64,000 bases of DNA from Flavobacteriaceae bacterium (GCA_029243245.1 JAQWSK010000006.1:1-64000), one strand, 5' to 3'. Counted from the stretch's first letter, positions 43,359-53,225 are shown. Notes: a model not told the origin generated them from the sequence alone. Program-made: numbers and translations.

Positions 43359-44318
43359 ATGAAAGATTTAATAATTATTGGCGCTGGTCCCATCGGTCTA
43401 GCGTGTGGTATTTCTGCTAAAGAGAAAAACTTGAATTATTCTATAATTGAAAAAGGCACTTTAGTAAATTCATTATTTAACTATCCTTTAAACATGACCT
43501 TTTTTTCAACTTCGGACCGCCTTGAAATAGGAAATATTCCTTTTATTTCTCAACAACCAAAGCCAACAAGAGCAGAAGCTCTTGAGTACTATCGAAGAGT
43601 GGCTTCAAGTAAAGAATTGAAAATAAATTTATATGAAGAAATCACGACCATTAATAAATCAAAAAAAGGTTTTAATCTGTCTACAACTAAAAATAACTAC
43701 TCGACAAAAGCATTAATTATTGCTACAGGGTTTTACGATTTGCCTTACCTTATTAATGTTCCTGGAGAAAATCTTTCAAAAGTAAAACATTATTATTCAG
43801 AACCTCATCCGTACTTTGGAATGAATCTAGCTATTATTGGGTCTGCAAACTCAGCTGTTGATGCGGCATTAGAAACATATAGAAAAGGAGCTAAAAGTGT
43901 CACAATGATCATTAGGGAGAAGGAAATAGGAGAAAATGTAAAATATTGGGCTAAACCAGATATACTAAATAGAATTAAAGAGGAAAGTATTAAAGCATAT
44001 TTTGAATCGAATGTTCAAAAAATAACGGATGAATTTATTTTTATTAAAACTCCCAAAAAAGAACTTTCTATAAAAAATGACTTTGTTTTAGCCATGACAG
44101 GATATCAGCCGAATTTTAAACTACTTGAAAGTTTAGGGGTCAGTTTTAAAAGTGACATATATAAAACTCCATTATATAATGACAAGACCATGGAGTCTAA
44201 TGTTTCGAGAGTTTATTTGGCAGGTGTAGTTTGTGGTGGATTAAAAACTAATAAATGGTTTATTGAAAACTCTAGAGAACATGCTCAAAAAATAATTCAA
44301 GACATCTGCCAGGGCTAG
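43359..44318 (+). CDS. YpdA-like FAD/NAD(P) disulfide reductase
   Basis: 319 residues. FAD site IIGAGPIGLACG (5–16), a second dinucleotide site AIIGSANSAVDAA (about 164–176), and the family-typical FFSTSDRLEIGNIPF and AMTGYQP. There is no CxxC redox pair. YpdA/Bdr reduces bacillithiol disulfide in Firmicutes, and close relatives occur in Bacteroidota. It converges with and overlaps (4 nt) a DinB-fold gene; some DinB/YfiT proteins are bacillithiol transferases. Confidence 0.8.
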   Translation: MKDLIIIGAGPIGLACGISAKEKNLNYSIIEKGTLVNSLFNYPLNMTFFSTSDRLEIGNIPFISQQPKPTRAEALEYYRRVASSKELKINLYEEITTINKSKKGFNLSTTKNNYSTKALIIATGFYDLPYLINVPGENLSKVKHYYSEPHPYFGMNLAIIGSANSAVDAALETYRKGAKSVTMIIREKEIGENVKYWAKPDILNRIKEESIKAYFESNVQKITDEFIFIKTPKKELSIKNDFVLAMTGYQPNFKLLESLGVSFKSDIYKTPLYNDKTMESNVSRVYLAGVVCGGLKTNKWFIENSREHAQKIIQDICQG

Positions 44319-44770
44319 ACAAATTTTCTTATAGCCAAAATGCTCCCAAGATGAAGTCCGTCATGAAAAATAACAAATGTAAAAGCTGAATCAAAATCAT
44401 CTATAAGCTGATTTGTTGAAGTAGTAAAGGAAAAAAATTTATTAAATATAGTGGTCTGAGTATCTTTATCTAGAGAATCAAGTGTTGAGAATAGTAATTT
44501 TTTAACATCTGCCAAATCTTTATTTGTTGCTGGCATATCTGGAAAAGTACCCTTGTCATACTTGTCTAACCATTTTTGATCAATACGAATGTTATTTCCC
44601 GAAAGCAAATACATTAATCGCTGCTGAATTACAATGCAATGGGTTACATTCCAAAAAATTGAATTATTAAATCCTTCAGGAACTTTGTTTAACTGATCTA
44701 GAGTATAATGATTTAATATTTTATAAAAAATTTTTCTGTTATGTTTTAAAATTGATCTTTGTGGTTCCAT
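44315..44770 (-). CDS. DinB-superfamily protein
   Basis: 151 residues, four-helix DinB fold with all three metal ligands: His44 (VTHCIVIQ), His136 and His140 (FHDGLHLGSI). No signal peptide, so cytoplasmic. The family includes thiol S-transferases using bacillithiol or mycothiol, and metal-dependent isomerases. Its stop overlaps the stop of the YpdA-like gene, and a functional tie through bacillithiol is possible but not shown. Confidence 0.75.
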   Translation of the reverse strand: MEPQRSILKHNRKIFYKILNHYTLDQLNKVPEGFNNSIFWNVTHCIVIQQRLMYLLSGNNIRIDQKWLDKYDKGTFPDMPATNKDLADVKKLLFSTLDSLDKDTQTTIFNKFFSFTTSTNQLIDDFDSAFTFVIFHDGLHLGSILAIRKFV

Positions 44771-44826
44771 AAATTAAAATTGTCCTTAAATTTATAAATT
44801 ATCATTTTCAAACAACCTTTCAATTA

Positions 44827-45954
44827 ATGAATATTTTAATAATTCCGGATTCATTCAAAGGAAGTCTTTCGGCAATTCAAGTTTCAGAGGCAATAAGTGA
44901 TGGAATTAAAAAGATTTTGCCTGATTCTGTCTTAAAAAAAATTCCATTTTCTGATGGAGGTGAAGGAGCTATAGATTTTTTAAACTATATAGGGGATGGT
45001 GAAAGTGAAAACATTTTTACTGAAAATTCAATTGGCACAAAAATACAAGCTCCTATTTATTGGATAAAAAAGAATAAAATTGCTTGGATTGAATTATCTC
45101 AAGCGTCTGGGTTAAGTGCTTTAGATGATAATGACAAGAACCCTATGATGACAAGTACTTTTGGGACAGGGATTCTTATAAACCATGCCCTAAATAAAGG
45201 GTGTGAAAAAATTTATGTTGGCCTTGGAGGAAGCTCAACTCATGATTTAGGAAGTGGAATATTTATGGCTCTGGGAGGTGAATTATTAAATAAAGACTAT
45301 TTGCCTATATCAAGAGGAGGTCAAGGTCTTTCAGATTGTGAAAAAATTATCTTTAATAATCTGAATTATACAATTCAAAACTGTGAAATTATTCTAGCTG
45401 CTGATGTCAACAATAAATTGCTTGGGGTAAATGGTGCAGCAAAGATTTATTCTCGACAAAAAGGAGCTAATCATAAGACGATTCAAGAACTTGAAAATGG
45501 ATCAAAGAAGTTTGCGAAATTAATTGAGAAAACAACAGGAAGAAATATATTAAAACTTCATGGTGGCGGAGCTGCTGGAGGAACTGCCGCCGGACTTTAT
45601 GGATTAATAAATGCTAAAATTAATAGTGGCTTTGACATTTTAAGTAATTTATTTAATCTAGAATCCTATATTGCTAATGCTGATTTAATTATAAGCGGTG
45701 AAGGACATTTAGATCATCAAAGTTGTTTTGATAAATTGATTGGAAAAGTCGGCCTTTTAGCAAAAAAAAACGAAAAACCCTTAATCTGTATAGCTGGAAA
45801 AGTAAGCTTAAATAGCAAACAATATAAAAACATTGGGATAACCAGAGCTTGGCCAACTAAACCGGCTAACTATACTCTCAAAAAAGCTATGGAAGAGGCA
45901 TATGATTTAGTTTCTATATCTGCTGAAAAAGCCATTAAATCTTACATAAATTAA
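44827..45954 (+). CDS. Glycerate kinase (GlxK/GarK type)
   Basis: 375 residues, full length for the type 1 glycerate kinase family. Motifs: IPDSFKGSLSAIQVSEAI at the start, SDGGEGAIDFL, GLGGSSTHDLGSG, and the LHGGGAAGGTAAGLYG nucleotide loop. It phosphorylates D-glycerate to 2- or 3-phosphoglycerate. It is followed after 5 nt by a GntP-type permease, giving a clear uptake-and-activation pair. Confidence 0.9.
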   Translation: MNILIIPDSFKGSLSAIQVSEAISDGIKKILPDSVLKKIPFSDGGEGAIDFLNYIGDGESENIFTENSIGTKIQAPIYWIKKNKIAWIELSQASGLSALDDNDKNPMMTSTFGTGILINHALNKGCEKIYVGLGGSSTHDLGSGIFMALGGELLNKDYLPISRGGQGLSDCEKIIFNNLNYTIQNCEIILAADVNNKLLGVNGAAKIYSRQKGANHKTIQELENGSKKFAKLIEKTTGRNILKLHGGGAAGGTAAGLYGLINAKINSGFDILSNLFNLESYIANADLIISGEGHLDHQSCFDKLIGKVGLLAKKNEKPLICIAGKVSLNSKQYKNIGITRAWPTKPANYTLKKAMEEAYDLVSISAEKAIKSYIN

Positions 45955-45959
45955 ACTCA

Positions 45960-47261
45960 ATGTATATAGAAATTTTTTTTATTATAATTACTGTTGTATG
46001 GATTATATTTGGAACTTCTTTTCTTAAATGGCATCCCTTTTTAGTGCTTTTTATAGGGTCTTTATTATTAGGGGTCGCACTAAATATTAAACTCGCTGAT
46101 ATTTTATCTGAAATCTTTTTAGGGTTTACATCAACTACAAAAAATATAGGATTACTCATTTTTTTTGGCACCTTAATAGGTGCTTCTCTTGAAAAAAGTG
46201 GAGCCACAACAGCTATCGCAATTGGAATTCTAAAAAGGTTTTCAAAACTTCCTTTAACTTATCTTATTAGTTTAATTGGTTTTATTGTTTCAATTCCTGT
46301 TTTTTGTGATGCTGCTTTTGTAATTCTTTCAGCTTTAAATAAAAAATTGTCTGAATTAAGTAAAAGCTCTAAAACTACATTAACAGTAGCCCTTTCAACC
46401 GGACTCTTTGCTCCTCATGTACTGGTGCCTCCTACTCCTGGTCCATTAGCTGCTGCCGCAACTTTAGGTTTAAAAAATATTTTTATGCTTTTTATTTGCG
46501 GAGGAGTTTTGGCTTTAATACTTATTCTTGTAGGAGCTTTTTATTCACAAAATTTCATAAAAAGAAGCAATGTTCTTTCTAAAGAAAATCTAAAAAAACT
46601 AATCTCTCAATCTGACTCAGAAGGTTTTTTAAGCTTTAAATTAGCAAGTTCTCCAATTTGGGTTCCCATTTTATTCATGTCCTTAAGACCTTTAATTAAT
46701 TCAAACTTTAGTTTTATTACAACTCCAATATTTGCGCTTTTTATGGGAGTAATTATTTCGTTCTATATTTCAATAAAGAAAACAAAGTTTAAATCTTTAT
46801 TTACTCTCTCTTTAAAGCAAGCCATTCCTATAATTGCGATAACTGGAATGGGTGGGGCATTAGGCAAAATAATTCAAAACATAAATATCATATCATGGTT
46901 TGAAGAAATTAACCCCAATAGTTCACTAGGAATTATTATTCCTTTTTTAATTTCAGCTACTCTAAAAACGGCTCAAGGATCATCTACTATTGCAATTATA
47001 ACTACCGCCTCAATTATTTTACCTATGCTTACAGTTTTTGGTTTAGATAATGAGATTGGTAAAGTTGGTGCAATTTTAGCTATAGGTGTTGGGTCAATGA
47101 CAGTTTCACATGCAAATGATTCATATTTTTGGATAGTCTCTCAAATGGGCGGTTTAGATGTTAAAACCGCATACAAAACCCACACCTTTGCAACCTTAAT
47201 TCAAGGGTTAACTGGTGTTATTTTTCTATTGATTACTTTTAATTTACTAAAGCTGTTTTAA
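45960..47261 (+). CDS. GntP-family organic-acid permease
   Basis: 433 residues with about 12 membrane segments. Conserved GntP stretches: FSTGLFAPHVLVPPTPGPLAAA, the LKTAQGSSTIAIITTASI box and SHANDSYFWIVSQMGGL. The family imports gluconate, glycerate and related sugar acids with H+. Coupling to glycerate kinase indicates glycerate as the likely substrate. Confidence 0.9.
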   Translation: MYIEIFFIIITVVWIIFGTSFLKWHPFLVLFIGSLLLGVALNIKLADILSEIFLGFTSTTKNIGLLIFFGTLIGASLEKSGATTAIAIGILKRFSKLPLTYLISLIGFIVSIPVFCDAAFVILSALNKKLSELSKSSKTTLTVALSTGLFAPHVLVPPTPGPLAAAATLGLKNIFMLFICGGVLALILILVGAFYSQNFIKRSNVLSKENLKKLISQSDSEGFLSFKLASSPIWVPILFMSLRPLINSNFSFITTPIFALFMGVIISFYISIKKTKFKSLFTLSLKQAIPIIAITGMGGALGKIIQNINIISWFEEINPNSSLGIIIPFLISATLKTAQGSSTIAIITTASIILPMLTVFGLDNEIGKVGAILAIGVGSMTVSHANDSYFWIVSQMGGLDVKTAYKTHTFATLIQGLTGVIFLLITFNLLKLF

Positions 47262-47324
47262 CCTTGGAAATAACTAATTGATTTAATTGACTACTTTACT
47301 CTTCAATAGTTAGCTAATTTAAAT

Positions 47325-49148
47325 CTAATACTTCGTGTAATAAATTTCTAATTTAACTTTTTCTTCTTTTAAGCTCTCTTCAGGATGAGATCCAACTAAT
47401 TTAACTCCAAAAGGGTTTAGAACACCTGTAGTTGGATATTTAATATGTTGATCTTTTGAATTGATAGCCTTTTTAATTGATATGGCAGAAATATTTGCTC
47501 CAGATATAAGTGCTAATGATGAGTTGACAGAATCTTTTCTGATTATTTTATTAATATGATCAGTAATTCTAAATTTATAACGCCATGGGTTGTTTTCAGA
47601 ATCATATTCTAATAGTCCTCCAAAAACACTTTTTCCTGCGTTAGTTGATACTGTGTTTATAGTGTTATCTATAAGAAAATCATTTATTGGTAGCCCTGAA
47701 TCTAGATCGTATAAATATAGCCTCTCGGGGAATATATTGTCTGGAGACTCTATAGATTGACTCGGATCAACATAAAAAACAAGATTAGCTTCATTAATTA
47801 ACCAATCATTATTTCTCAATTGAACCAGTTCTTCATTGTCATCTAGGCTAGTTGAATCAAACAAATCTATCTTAGAATAAAACTGACCTCCTTGAATAAT
47901 TAAATTCTTTTGTGGGTTTCCTAGATCACTTTGAGAAATAGCTTCTGAAATTATGGGATCAAATCCAGATTTTTCCAATGAATTTATGATAACCCCTCCA
48001 AGGGTTATATCATAACTGGTTGATTTTTTAATTATTTCATCATCATCTATTTCTATGGTTCCATAACCTTCATAGTAGTCGTAATCATAGTTAATTTTAA
48101 TTCCAGCACCATTAAAATTCAATAGTAAATATAAGTCATCTGAGAAATTTTCAGCACGAATTATAATTCCTTTAATATGGTTTTGAAAATTATCCAAATT
48201 TTTCAATTTAGAAGTACCCTCAGCATTTATAATGTTTTTTTGAAAAAAAGATGGTTCTAATTCTAGTCGAATTCTTGGTGAATATCTATACTGAACATAT
48301 GTTGAATCTTCAACTTCATCTGTTGAAGGATCATCGTCAGTATAATTAAACCTTAATTCTTCATAGTTAAGTTGAATTTCTTGATTAAATAATTCTGTTG
48401 AATAAAAACCCTGTTCATAATAATTTGTGTTTGAAAAATACTGTTGATTTGTTTCAAAATTATTGTAAGGATCTAATGATGATAAATAATATGTTAGCTC
48501 ATTTACTTTCATTGTAAATTTAGCATTAGGATTACCATAAACAGAATCAATATCATATATTCTATTTTCCGCATCATAACTTGAACTATCAGTGTCCTCA
48601 TTGTCTAGAATTCCATCATTGTCACTATCGTTACTCAAAGGATTTGTTCCAACAGAGTTTTCAGAAAGATCTGATATTCCATCACCATCAGTGTCACTTG
48701 ATGAATCTAAAGGATCTATGTCTAAGTTGTCAATTACACCGTCATTATCTTTATCGTTTTGGTTGCTATAAAATGGGATTTCTAAATAAACCGATGTGAC
48801 AGTTTCGTTTTCAGGTATAATGGTTAAATCACCCGTTTCTGAACCTTCAAGTTCTTGACTGTATATTCCAAAAGAAGGATCTTGATCTATAACCAATTGT
48901 GATGTTATGCTACCTTTTGATTCTCCAAAGAAAGAATGATTGATTTTTCCTATTTGATTTAGAGGCAGCCCGTCTGTTTGAATGACTTTTAATTTTTCTT
49001 GATAAGTAAAAACAGAGGCCGTATATACATCTGTTTCAAAAACCTGATCAATCAAAAGGTTTGTTCCAATGTTGTGATATTCAGGATTACATGAGGTTAA
49101 ATAAAATGAAATTCCCAATAAAAAAGCACTAAAAGTTTTGAAACGCAT
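47325..49148 (-). CDS. DUF4270 lipoprotein with thrombospondin type-3 repeat insertion
   Basis: 607 residues. Lipoprotein signal ending LTSC (Cys 20). The body follows DUF4270 (NIGTNLLIDQVFETDVY at the start, FRITDHINKII near the end). At about residues 131–187 three or more Asp-rich calcium-binding units are inserted: DKDNDGVIDNLDIDP, DTDGDGISDLSENSVGTNP and DSDNDGILDNEDTD, the TSP type-3/OmpA-like Ca2+ repeat. It is probably a surface protein stabilised by calcium. It sits next to the starch-synthase gene, the usual Bacteroidota order. Confidence 0.8.
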   Translation of the reverse strand: MRFKTFSAFLLGISFYLTSCNPEYHNIGTNLLIDQVFETDVYTASVFTYQEKLKVIQTDGLPLNQIGKINHSFFGESKGSITSQLVIDQDPSFGIYSQELEGSETGDLTIIPENETVTSVYLEIPFYSNQNDKDNDGVIDNLDIDPLDSSSDTDGDGISDLSENSVGTNPLSNDSDNDGILDNEDTDSSSYDAENRIYDIDSVYGNPNAKFTMKVNELTYYLSSLDPYNNFETNQQYFSNTNYYEQGFYSTELFNQEIQLNYEELRFNYTDDDPSTDEVEDSTYVQYRYSPRIRLELEPSFFQKNIINAEGTSKLKNLDNFQNHIKGIIIRAENFSDDLYLLLNFNGAGIKINYDYDYYEGYGTIEIDDDEIIKKSTSYDITLGGVIINSLEKSGFDPIISEAISQSDLGNPQKNLIIQGGQFYSKIDLFDSTSLDDNEELVQLRNNDWLINEANLVFYVDPSQSIESPDNIFPERLYLYDLDSGLPINDFLIDNTINTVSTNAGKSVFGGLLEYDSENNPWRYKFRITDHINKIIRKDSVNSSLALISGANISAISIKKAINSKDQHIKYPTTGVLNPFGVKLVGSHPEESLKEEKVKLEIYYTKY

Positions 49149-49161
49149 TATTACTTGAAAA

Positions 49162-49965
49162 TTAGCTAAGGTTTTTTATATAAAAATCTACATAAGATTT
49201 TTCATCTTCACCATCTGTTTGGGACAGATATGGTTTTTTACTTTTTTTAATCACTTCTATAACCTCCTCTTCGATAGAATCACCATGTAAAACAAAACCA
49301 TCAGCATGAGCTATACAAAGCTTCATTAAATTATTATAAGTAGATTCAGACAGATCAGATATTTCATTTTCAGGTATTCCATCAAATTCAACCTTTTGTT
49401 TGAATTTTTTTGATATAACCCCTTCGAAATCTTTTGGGTAAATAGAGCTCACTATCTTACTATCTGAAAAAATTGCATCATCCTTAAAATATGTTTTTAA
49501 ATACAATGGGAAAAGAGATGTGAACCATCCTTGTAAATGAATAATATCAGGAGACCAGTTAAGCTTCTTAACTGTTTCGATAACACCTTTTGTGAAAAAT
49601 ATCATTCTTTCATCATTGTCTGAAAAAAGTTTCCCTTTACTATCTCTTAAAATAGCTCTTCTCTTAAAATAATCTTCATTATCTATAAAATATACTTGCA
49701 TTCGCTCCTTTGGAATAGACGCTACTTTAATTATAAGAGGAGTGTCCATGTCGTTTATGACTAAATTCATCCCAGACAACCTAATTACTTCATGCAATTG
49801 ATGACGTCTTTCATTAATAAGGCCATATCGAGGCATAAAGATTCTTATTTGACCTCCACTATCGTTTATACTCTTAGGAATTTTAAAAGAATTTATTGCT
49901 TGTTCTGTTTGCGGCAAATACGGCACAACTTCAGGTGATATAATAAGAACTCGCTTGTCTTTCAT
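49162..49965 (-). CDS. Short glycogen/starch synthase-like protein (GT5 N-domain)
   Basis: 267 residues, about half of a full glycogen synthase. It has the GT5 N-terminal domain: ISPEVVPY, SGGQIRIFMPRYG, and DIIHLQGWFTSLFPLYLK. The C-terminal nucleotide-sugar domain is absent. This short form is conserved in Bacteroidota next to panC; whether it makes glucan is unknown. It begins about 100 nt from panC, on the opposite strand. Confidence 0.8.
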   Translation of the reverse strand: MKDKRVLIISPEVVPYLPQTEQAINSFKIPKSINDSGGQIRIFMPRYGLINERRHQLHEVIRLSGMNLVINDMDTPLIIKVASIPKERMQVYFIDNEDYFKRRAILRDSKGKLFSDNDERMIFFTKGVIETVKKLNWSPDIIHLQGWFTSLFPLYLKTYFKDDAIFSDSKIVSSIYPKDFEGVISKKFKQKVEFDGIPENEISDLSESTYNNLMKLCIAHADGFVLHGDSIEEEVIEVIKKSKKPYLSQTDGEDEKSYVDFYIKNLS

Positions 49966-50069
49966 AAAATCAAAGTATATACCAGTGGTTTATAAGTTTT
50001 GCGAAATTACAAAAATTCTAATGAATGAATTAAAATATTGCTACTTTGCGACGTTAATATTTTCCTAAA

Positions 50070-50909
50070 ATGAATATTTTCAATCAACATTCTATTTTGA
50101 ATGATTTTATAGATCAAAATCAAACTGTTGGACTGGTGCCTACTATGGGCGCTTTACATAAAGGACATATGTCTTTAATTGAAAGAGCATTAAATGAAAA
50201 CGACCAAGTTATAGTTACTGTTTTTGTAAATCCTACTCAATTTGAAGATCTGAATGATTTAAAAAAATACCCTAAAAACTTATATGATGATGTTAAAATG
50301 ATTGAAAAGGTGTCTCCAAAAATAATAATTTACGCACCAGAATCTAATGACTTGTATGAATCATCAATTATTTCCTCTTCATATGAATTTGGTGATATTG
50401 AAAATATTATGGAAGGAAATATTAGAGTTGGACATTTTCAAGGAGTGGCAACTATCGTAGAAAAATTATTAACTCTTTTATTACCTACAAATGCTTATTT
50501 TGGAGAAAAAGATTTTCAACAACTACTAATCATAAAATCTCTTGTAGTCCAAAAAAAAATCTCTACAGCAATTATAGGGTGTCCGATTTATAGAGATAAT
50601 AATGGGCTTGCTTTAAGTTCAAGAAATAGTTTTTTAAGTGAATCTGAAAAAAATAAAGCCCCTTTTATATTTGAACAATTAAAAATAGCCAGATCGCTTT
50701 GGGGGATTGAAAGTGCAAAAACAATTATAAAAAGAATTAAAAATTCTTTTTTAAGTAATCATAATTTTAAATTAGACTATTTTGAGATTCGATTTGAAAA
50801 TAACTTATTAAATGCTGAAAAAAAATCTGAGAAAAAAGTTAGAGCATTTATCGCTGCAAAACTTGGAAAAATCAGACTTATCGATAACTTAGCTCTTGAT
50901 GAATTTTAA
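50070..50909 (+). CDS. panC: Pantothenate synthetase
   Basis: 279 residues. ATP-binding HIGH-type motif PTMGALHKGHMSL (His30, His33), then FVNPTQFEDLNDLKKYP, FGEKDFQQLLII and the KMSKS-like RNSFLS region. It joins pantoate and beta-alanine to make pantothenate for CoA. In related flavobacteria panD normally follows; here the next gene is the AglD-like membrane protein, overlapping by 11 nt. Confidence 0.95.
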   Translation: MNIFNQHSILNDFIDQNQTVGLVPTMGALHKGHMSLIERALNENDQVIVTVFVNPTQFEDLNDLKKYPKNLYDDVKMIEKVSPKIIIYAPESNDLYESSIISSSYEFGDIENIMEGNIRVGHFQGVATIVEKLLTLLLPTNAYFGEKDFQQLLIIKSLVVQKKISTAIIGCPIYRDNNGLALSSRNSFLSESEKNKAPFIFEQLKIARSLWGIESAKTIIKRIKNSFLSNHNFKLDYFEIRFENNLLNAEKKSEKKVRAFIAAKLGKIRLIDNLALDEF

Positions 50910-51864
50910 ATCATTCTTGAAATTTTTTGTTCCTCTTCTATTAGGTGCATTTTTTGTTTATTTATCGATCCATATAACAACTGAGGAGGATAGAAAAATG
51001 ATACTTCGATCAATTAAAAATGCCGATATAAAATTTGTTGCCCTTGGTTTGTTTTTTTCCATTTTAAGTCATTTATCAAGAGCTTATCGTTGGAAATTTT
51101 TGCTTTCACCAATGGGCTATAGTCCCCGGTTAATAAATACAATTTTATGTGTTTTTGTTGCCTATCTGGCTAATCTAGGTGTTCCTAGGTCTGGAGAAGT
51201 AATTAGAGCTAGTTTTTTGTCAAATTATGAAAAAATTCCTTTTGAAAAAGCTTTTGGTTCAATAGTGATTGAAAGAGTAATTGATGTCATAATACTGCTT
51301 TTGTTAATTTTAATTGCCTTAGTTCTTCAACATAAAACTATTTGGACTTTAATAGTGGAGAAAAATATTAATTTTTCACAATTAGCTTTATTTGGAATAT
51401 CTATTATTGTTATTGTTTTCCTGTTAGGATATTCAATAAAAAAATCAAAAAGTCAATTCGTCAATAAAATTAAATCTATTATTAATGGTTTTTGGGAGGG
51501 ATTGAGTTCAATAAAAAAAATGGAAAAAAAATTGCCTTTTATTTTTCATACAGTTTTTATTTGGATAATGTATTTATCAATGTTTTATGTCATAAAATGG
51601 ACTATTCCGGGGACTTTCGAACTTACAGTTGAAATGATAATTCCTGCTTTTGTAATTGGTGGTTTATCAATAGCTACCACAAATGGCGGTGTCGGAATAT
51701 ACCCTCTAAGTGTAGCTCTAGTTTTGGTAACGTTTGGAATTGGTAAAGAAGTCGGTTTAGCATTTGGATGGATAATGTGGAGTTCTCAAACTGTTTTAAT
51801 AATAATTTGTGGTGCATTTTCATTTATTGCTCTTCCATTCGTTAACCGAAAGCGTTATATTTAA
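50899..51864 (+). CDS. Lysylphosphatidylglycerol synthase/AglD-like flippase domain protein
   Basis: 321 residues from the ATG at 50899 (a TTG one codon earlier is also open). Eight or so membrane segments; LSRAYRWKFLLSPMGY and LANLGVPRSGEVIRASFLSNYEKIPFEKAFGSIVIERVIDV are characteristic of the UPF0104/AglD/MprF-N family. It has only the membrane part, no aminoacyl-transferase domain. It probably moves a lipid across the inner membrane. It overlaps panC and is 5 nt from radA. Confidence 0.85.
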   Translation: MNFKSFLKFFVPLLLGAFFVYLSIHITTEEDRKMILRSIKNADIKFVALGLFFSILSHLSRAYRWKFLLSPMGYSPRLINTILCVFVAYLANLGVPRSGEVIRASFLSNYEKIPFEKAFGSIVIERVIDVIILLLLILIALVLQHKTIWTLIVEKNINFSQLALFGISIIVIVFLLGYSIKKSKSQFVNKIKSIINGFWEGLSSIKKMEKKLPFIFHTVFIWIMYLSMFYVIKWTIPGTFELTVEMIIPAFVIGGLSIATTNGGVGIYPLSVALVLVTFGIGKEVGLAFGWIMWSSQTVLIIICGAFSFIALPFVNRKRYI

Positions 51865-51869
51865 ACCTT

Positions 51870-53225
51870 ATGGGGATTAAAACTTCCTTTTTTTGTAAAA
51901 CTTGCGGAACTCAACATTCAAAATGGCAAGGACAATGTAATTCCTGTAAAGAATGGAACACATTAGTTGAAGAAATTATTGAAAAGAGAAAAGAAGAAAA
52001 TTGGGACCTTAAATCAAGTCATACAAAAACAAATAAATCTATTCAATTACAAAAAATTAATGTTGATGACGAATCTAGAATATTAACTTCTGATAATGAG
52101 CTTAATCGAGTTTTGGGAGGTGGAATAGTAGCAGGTTCTGTTATACTCCTTGGAGGAGAGCCTGGGGTAGGAAAATCAACTCTTCTTCTTCAAATAGCTA
52201 TAAATTTAAAACTTAGAACACTTTATGTTTCTGGAGAGGAAAGTCAAAAACAAATTAAGCTCAGAGCAACTAGAATGGGTCTTTGCAATGACAATAGTTA
52301 TGTTTTAAATGAAACACGAATTAAAAATGTTTTTCGTGAAATAAGTAATTTAAATCCTGAATTGGTAATTATTGATTCAATTCAGACATTACAAAGTGAT
52401 GTTATTGATAACACTGTTGGAAGTGTTTCCCAAATAAAACAAACAACTACTGAGTTAATTCAGTTTGCAAAAGAAAGCAACATCCCTGTGTTTTTAGTTG
52501 GCCATATAACTAAAGATGGTCAAATTGCAGGTCCTAAGGTTTTGGAACACATGGTTGATACAGTTTTAAATTTTGAAGGAGACAGAAACCATGTCTACAG
52601 AATATTACGTGCTCAAAAAAATAGATTTGGAGCAACCGATGAAATAGGGATTTATAAAATGATTTCTAAGGGAATAAATGCTGTTTCCAATCCAAGTGAA
52701 TTGCTTCTTAATCAAAACGAAAATGGTTTGAGTGGTCAAGCTGTTGGAGTAACTGTTGAAGGTGTACGGCCTCTTTTACTTGAAATACAGGCTCTTGTCA
52801 GTTCTGCGGTTTATGGAACTCCGCAAAGAAGCAGTACTGGATTTAATGCAAAACGTCTAAATATGCTTTTAGCAGTTCTAGAAAAAAGAGCGGGATTTAA
52901 TTTGGGAATAAAGGATGTGTTTATAAATTTTACAGGCGGAATCTCTGTTAATGATACTGCTCTAGATCTAGCTGTTGTAGCGTCTATACTTTCTAGTTAC
53001 TATGAAGTGTCAATTAATAAAAATATCTGTTTTGCAGCAGAAATAGGTCTTTCAGGAGAACTTAGACCCGTGTCTAAAATAAATCTTCGAATAAAAGAAG
53101 CAGCCAAGTTAGGCTTCAAATGTATTTTAATATCTAAATTCAATAAAATTGATCTTAATAAGGTCAAAATTGAAATAAAATACATTGAAAAAATTGAGGA
53201 CATAATATCGATCCTTTTCAAATAA
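51870..53225 (+). CDS. radA: DNA repair protein RadA
   Basis: 451 residues. C4 zinc finger (Cys9, 12, 23, 26), Walker A GGEPGVGKST (95–104), the RadA-specific KNRFG (250–254), and a Lon-like C-terminal domain (FTGGISVNDTALDLA). A RecA-related helicase acting on recombination intermediates. It follows the flippase gene closely. Confidence 0.97.
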   Translation: MGIKTSFFCKTCGTQHSKWQGQCNSCKEWNTLVEEIIEKRKEENWDLKSSHTKTNKSIQLQKINVDDESRILTSDNELNRVLGGGIVAGSVILLGGEPGVGKSTLLLQIAINLKLRTLYVSGEESQKQIKLRATRMGLCNDNSYVLNETRIKNVFREISNLNPELVIIDSIQTLQSDVIDNTVGSVSQIKQTTTELIQFAKESNIPVFLVGHITKDGQIAGPKVLEHMVDTVLNFEGDRNHVYRILRAQKNRFGATDEIGIYKMISKGINAVSNPSELLLNQNENGLSGQAVGVTVEGVRPLLLEIQALVSSAVYGTPQRSSTGFNAKRLNMLLAVLEKRAGFNLGIKDVFINFTGGISVNDTALDLAVVASILSSYYEVSINKNICFAAEIGLSGELRPVSKINLRIKEAAKLGFKCILISKFNKIDLNKVKIEIKYIEKIEDIISILFK

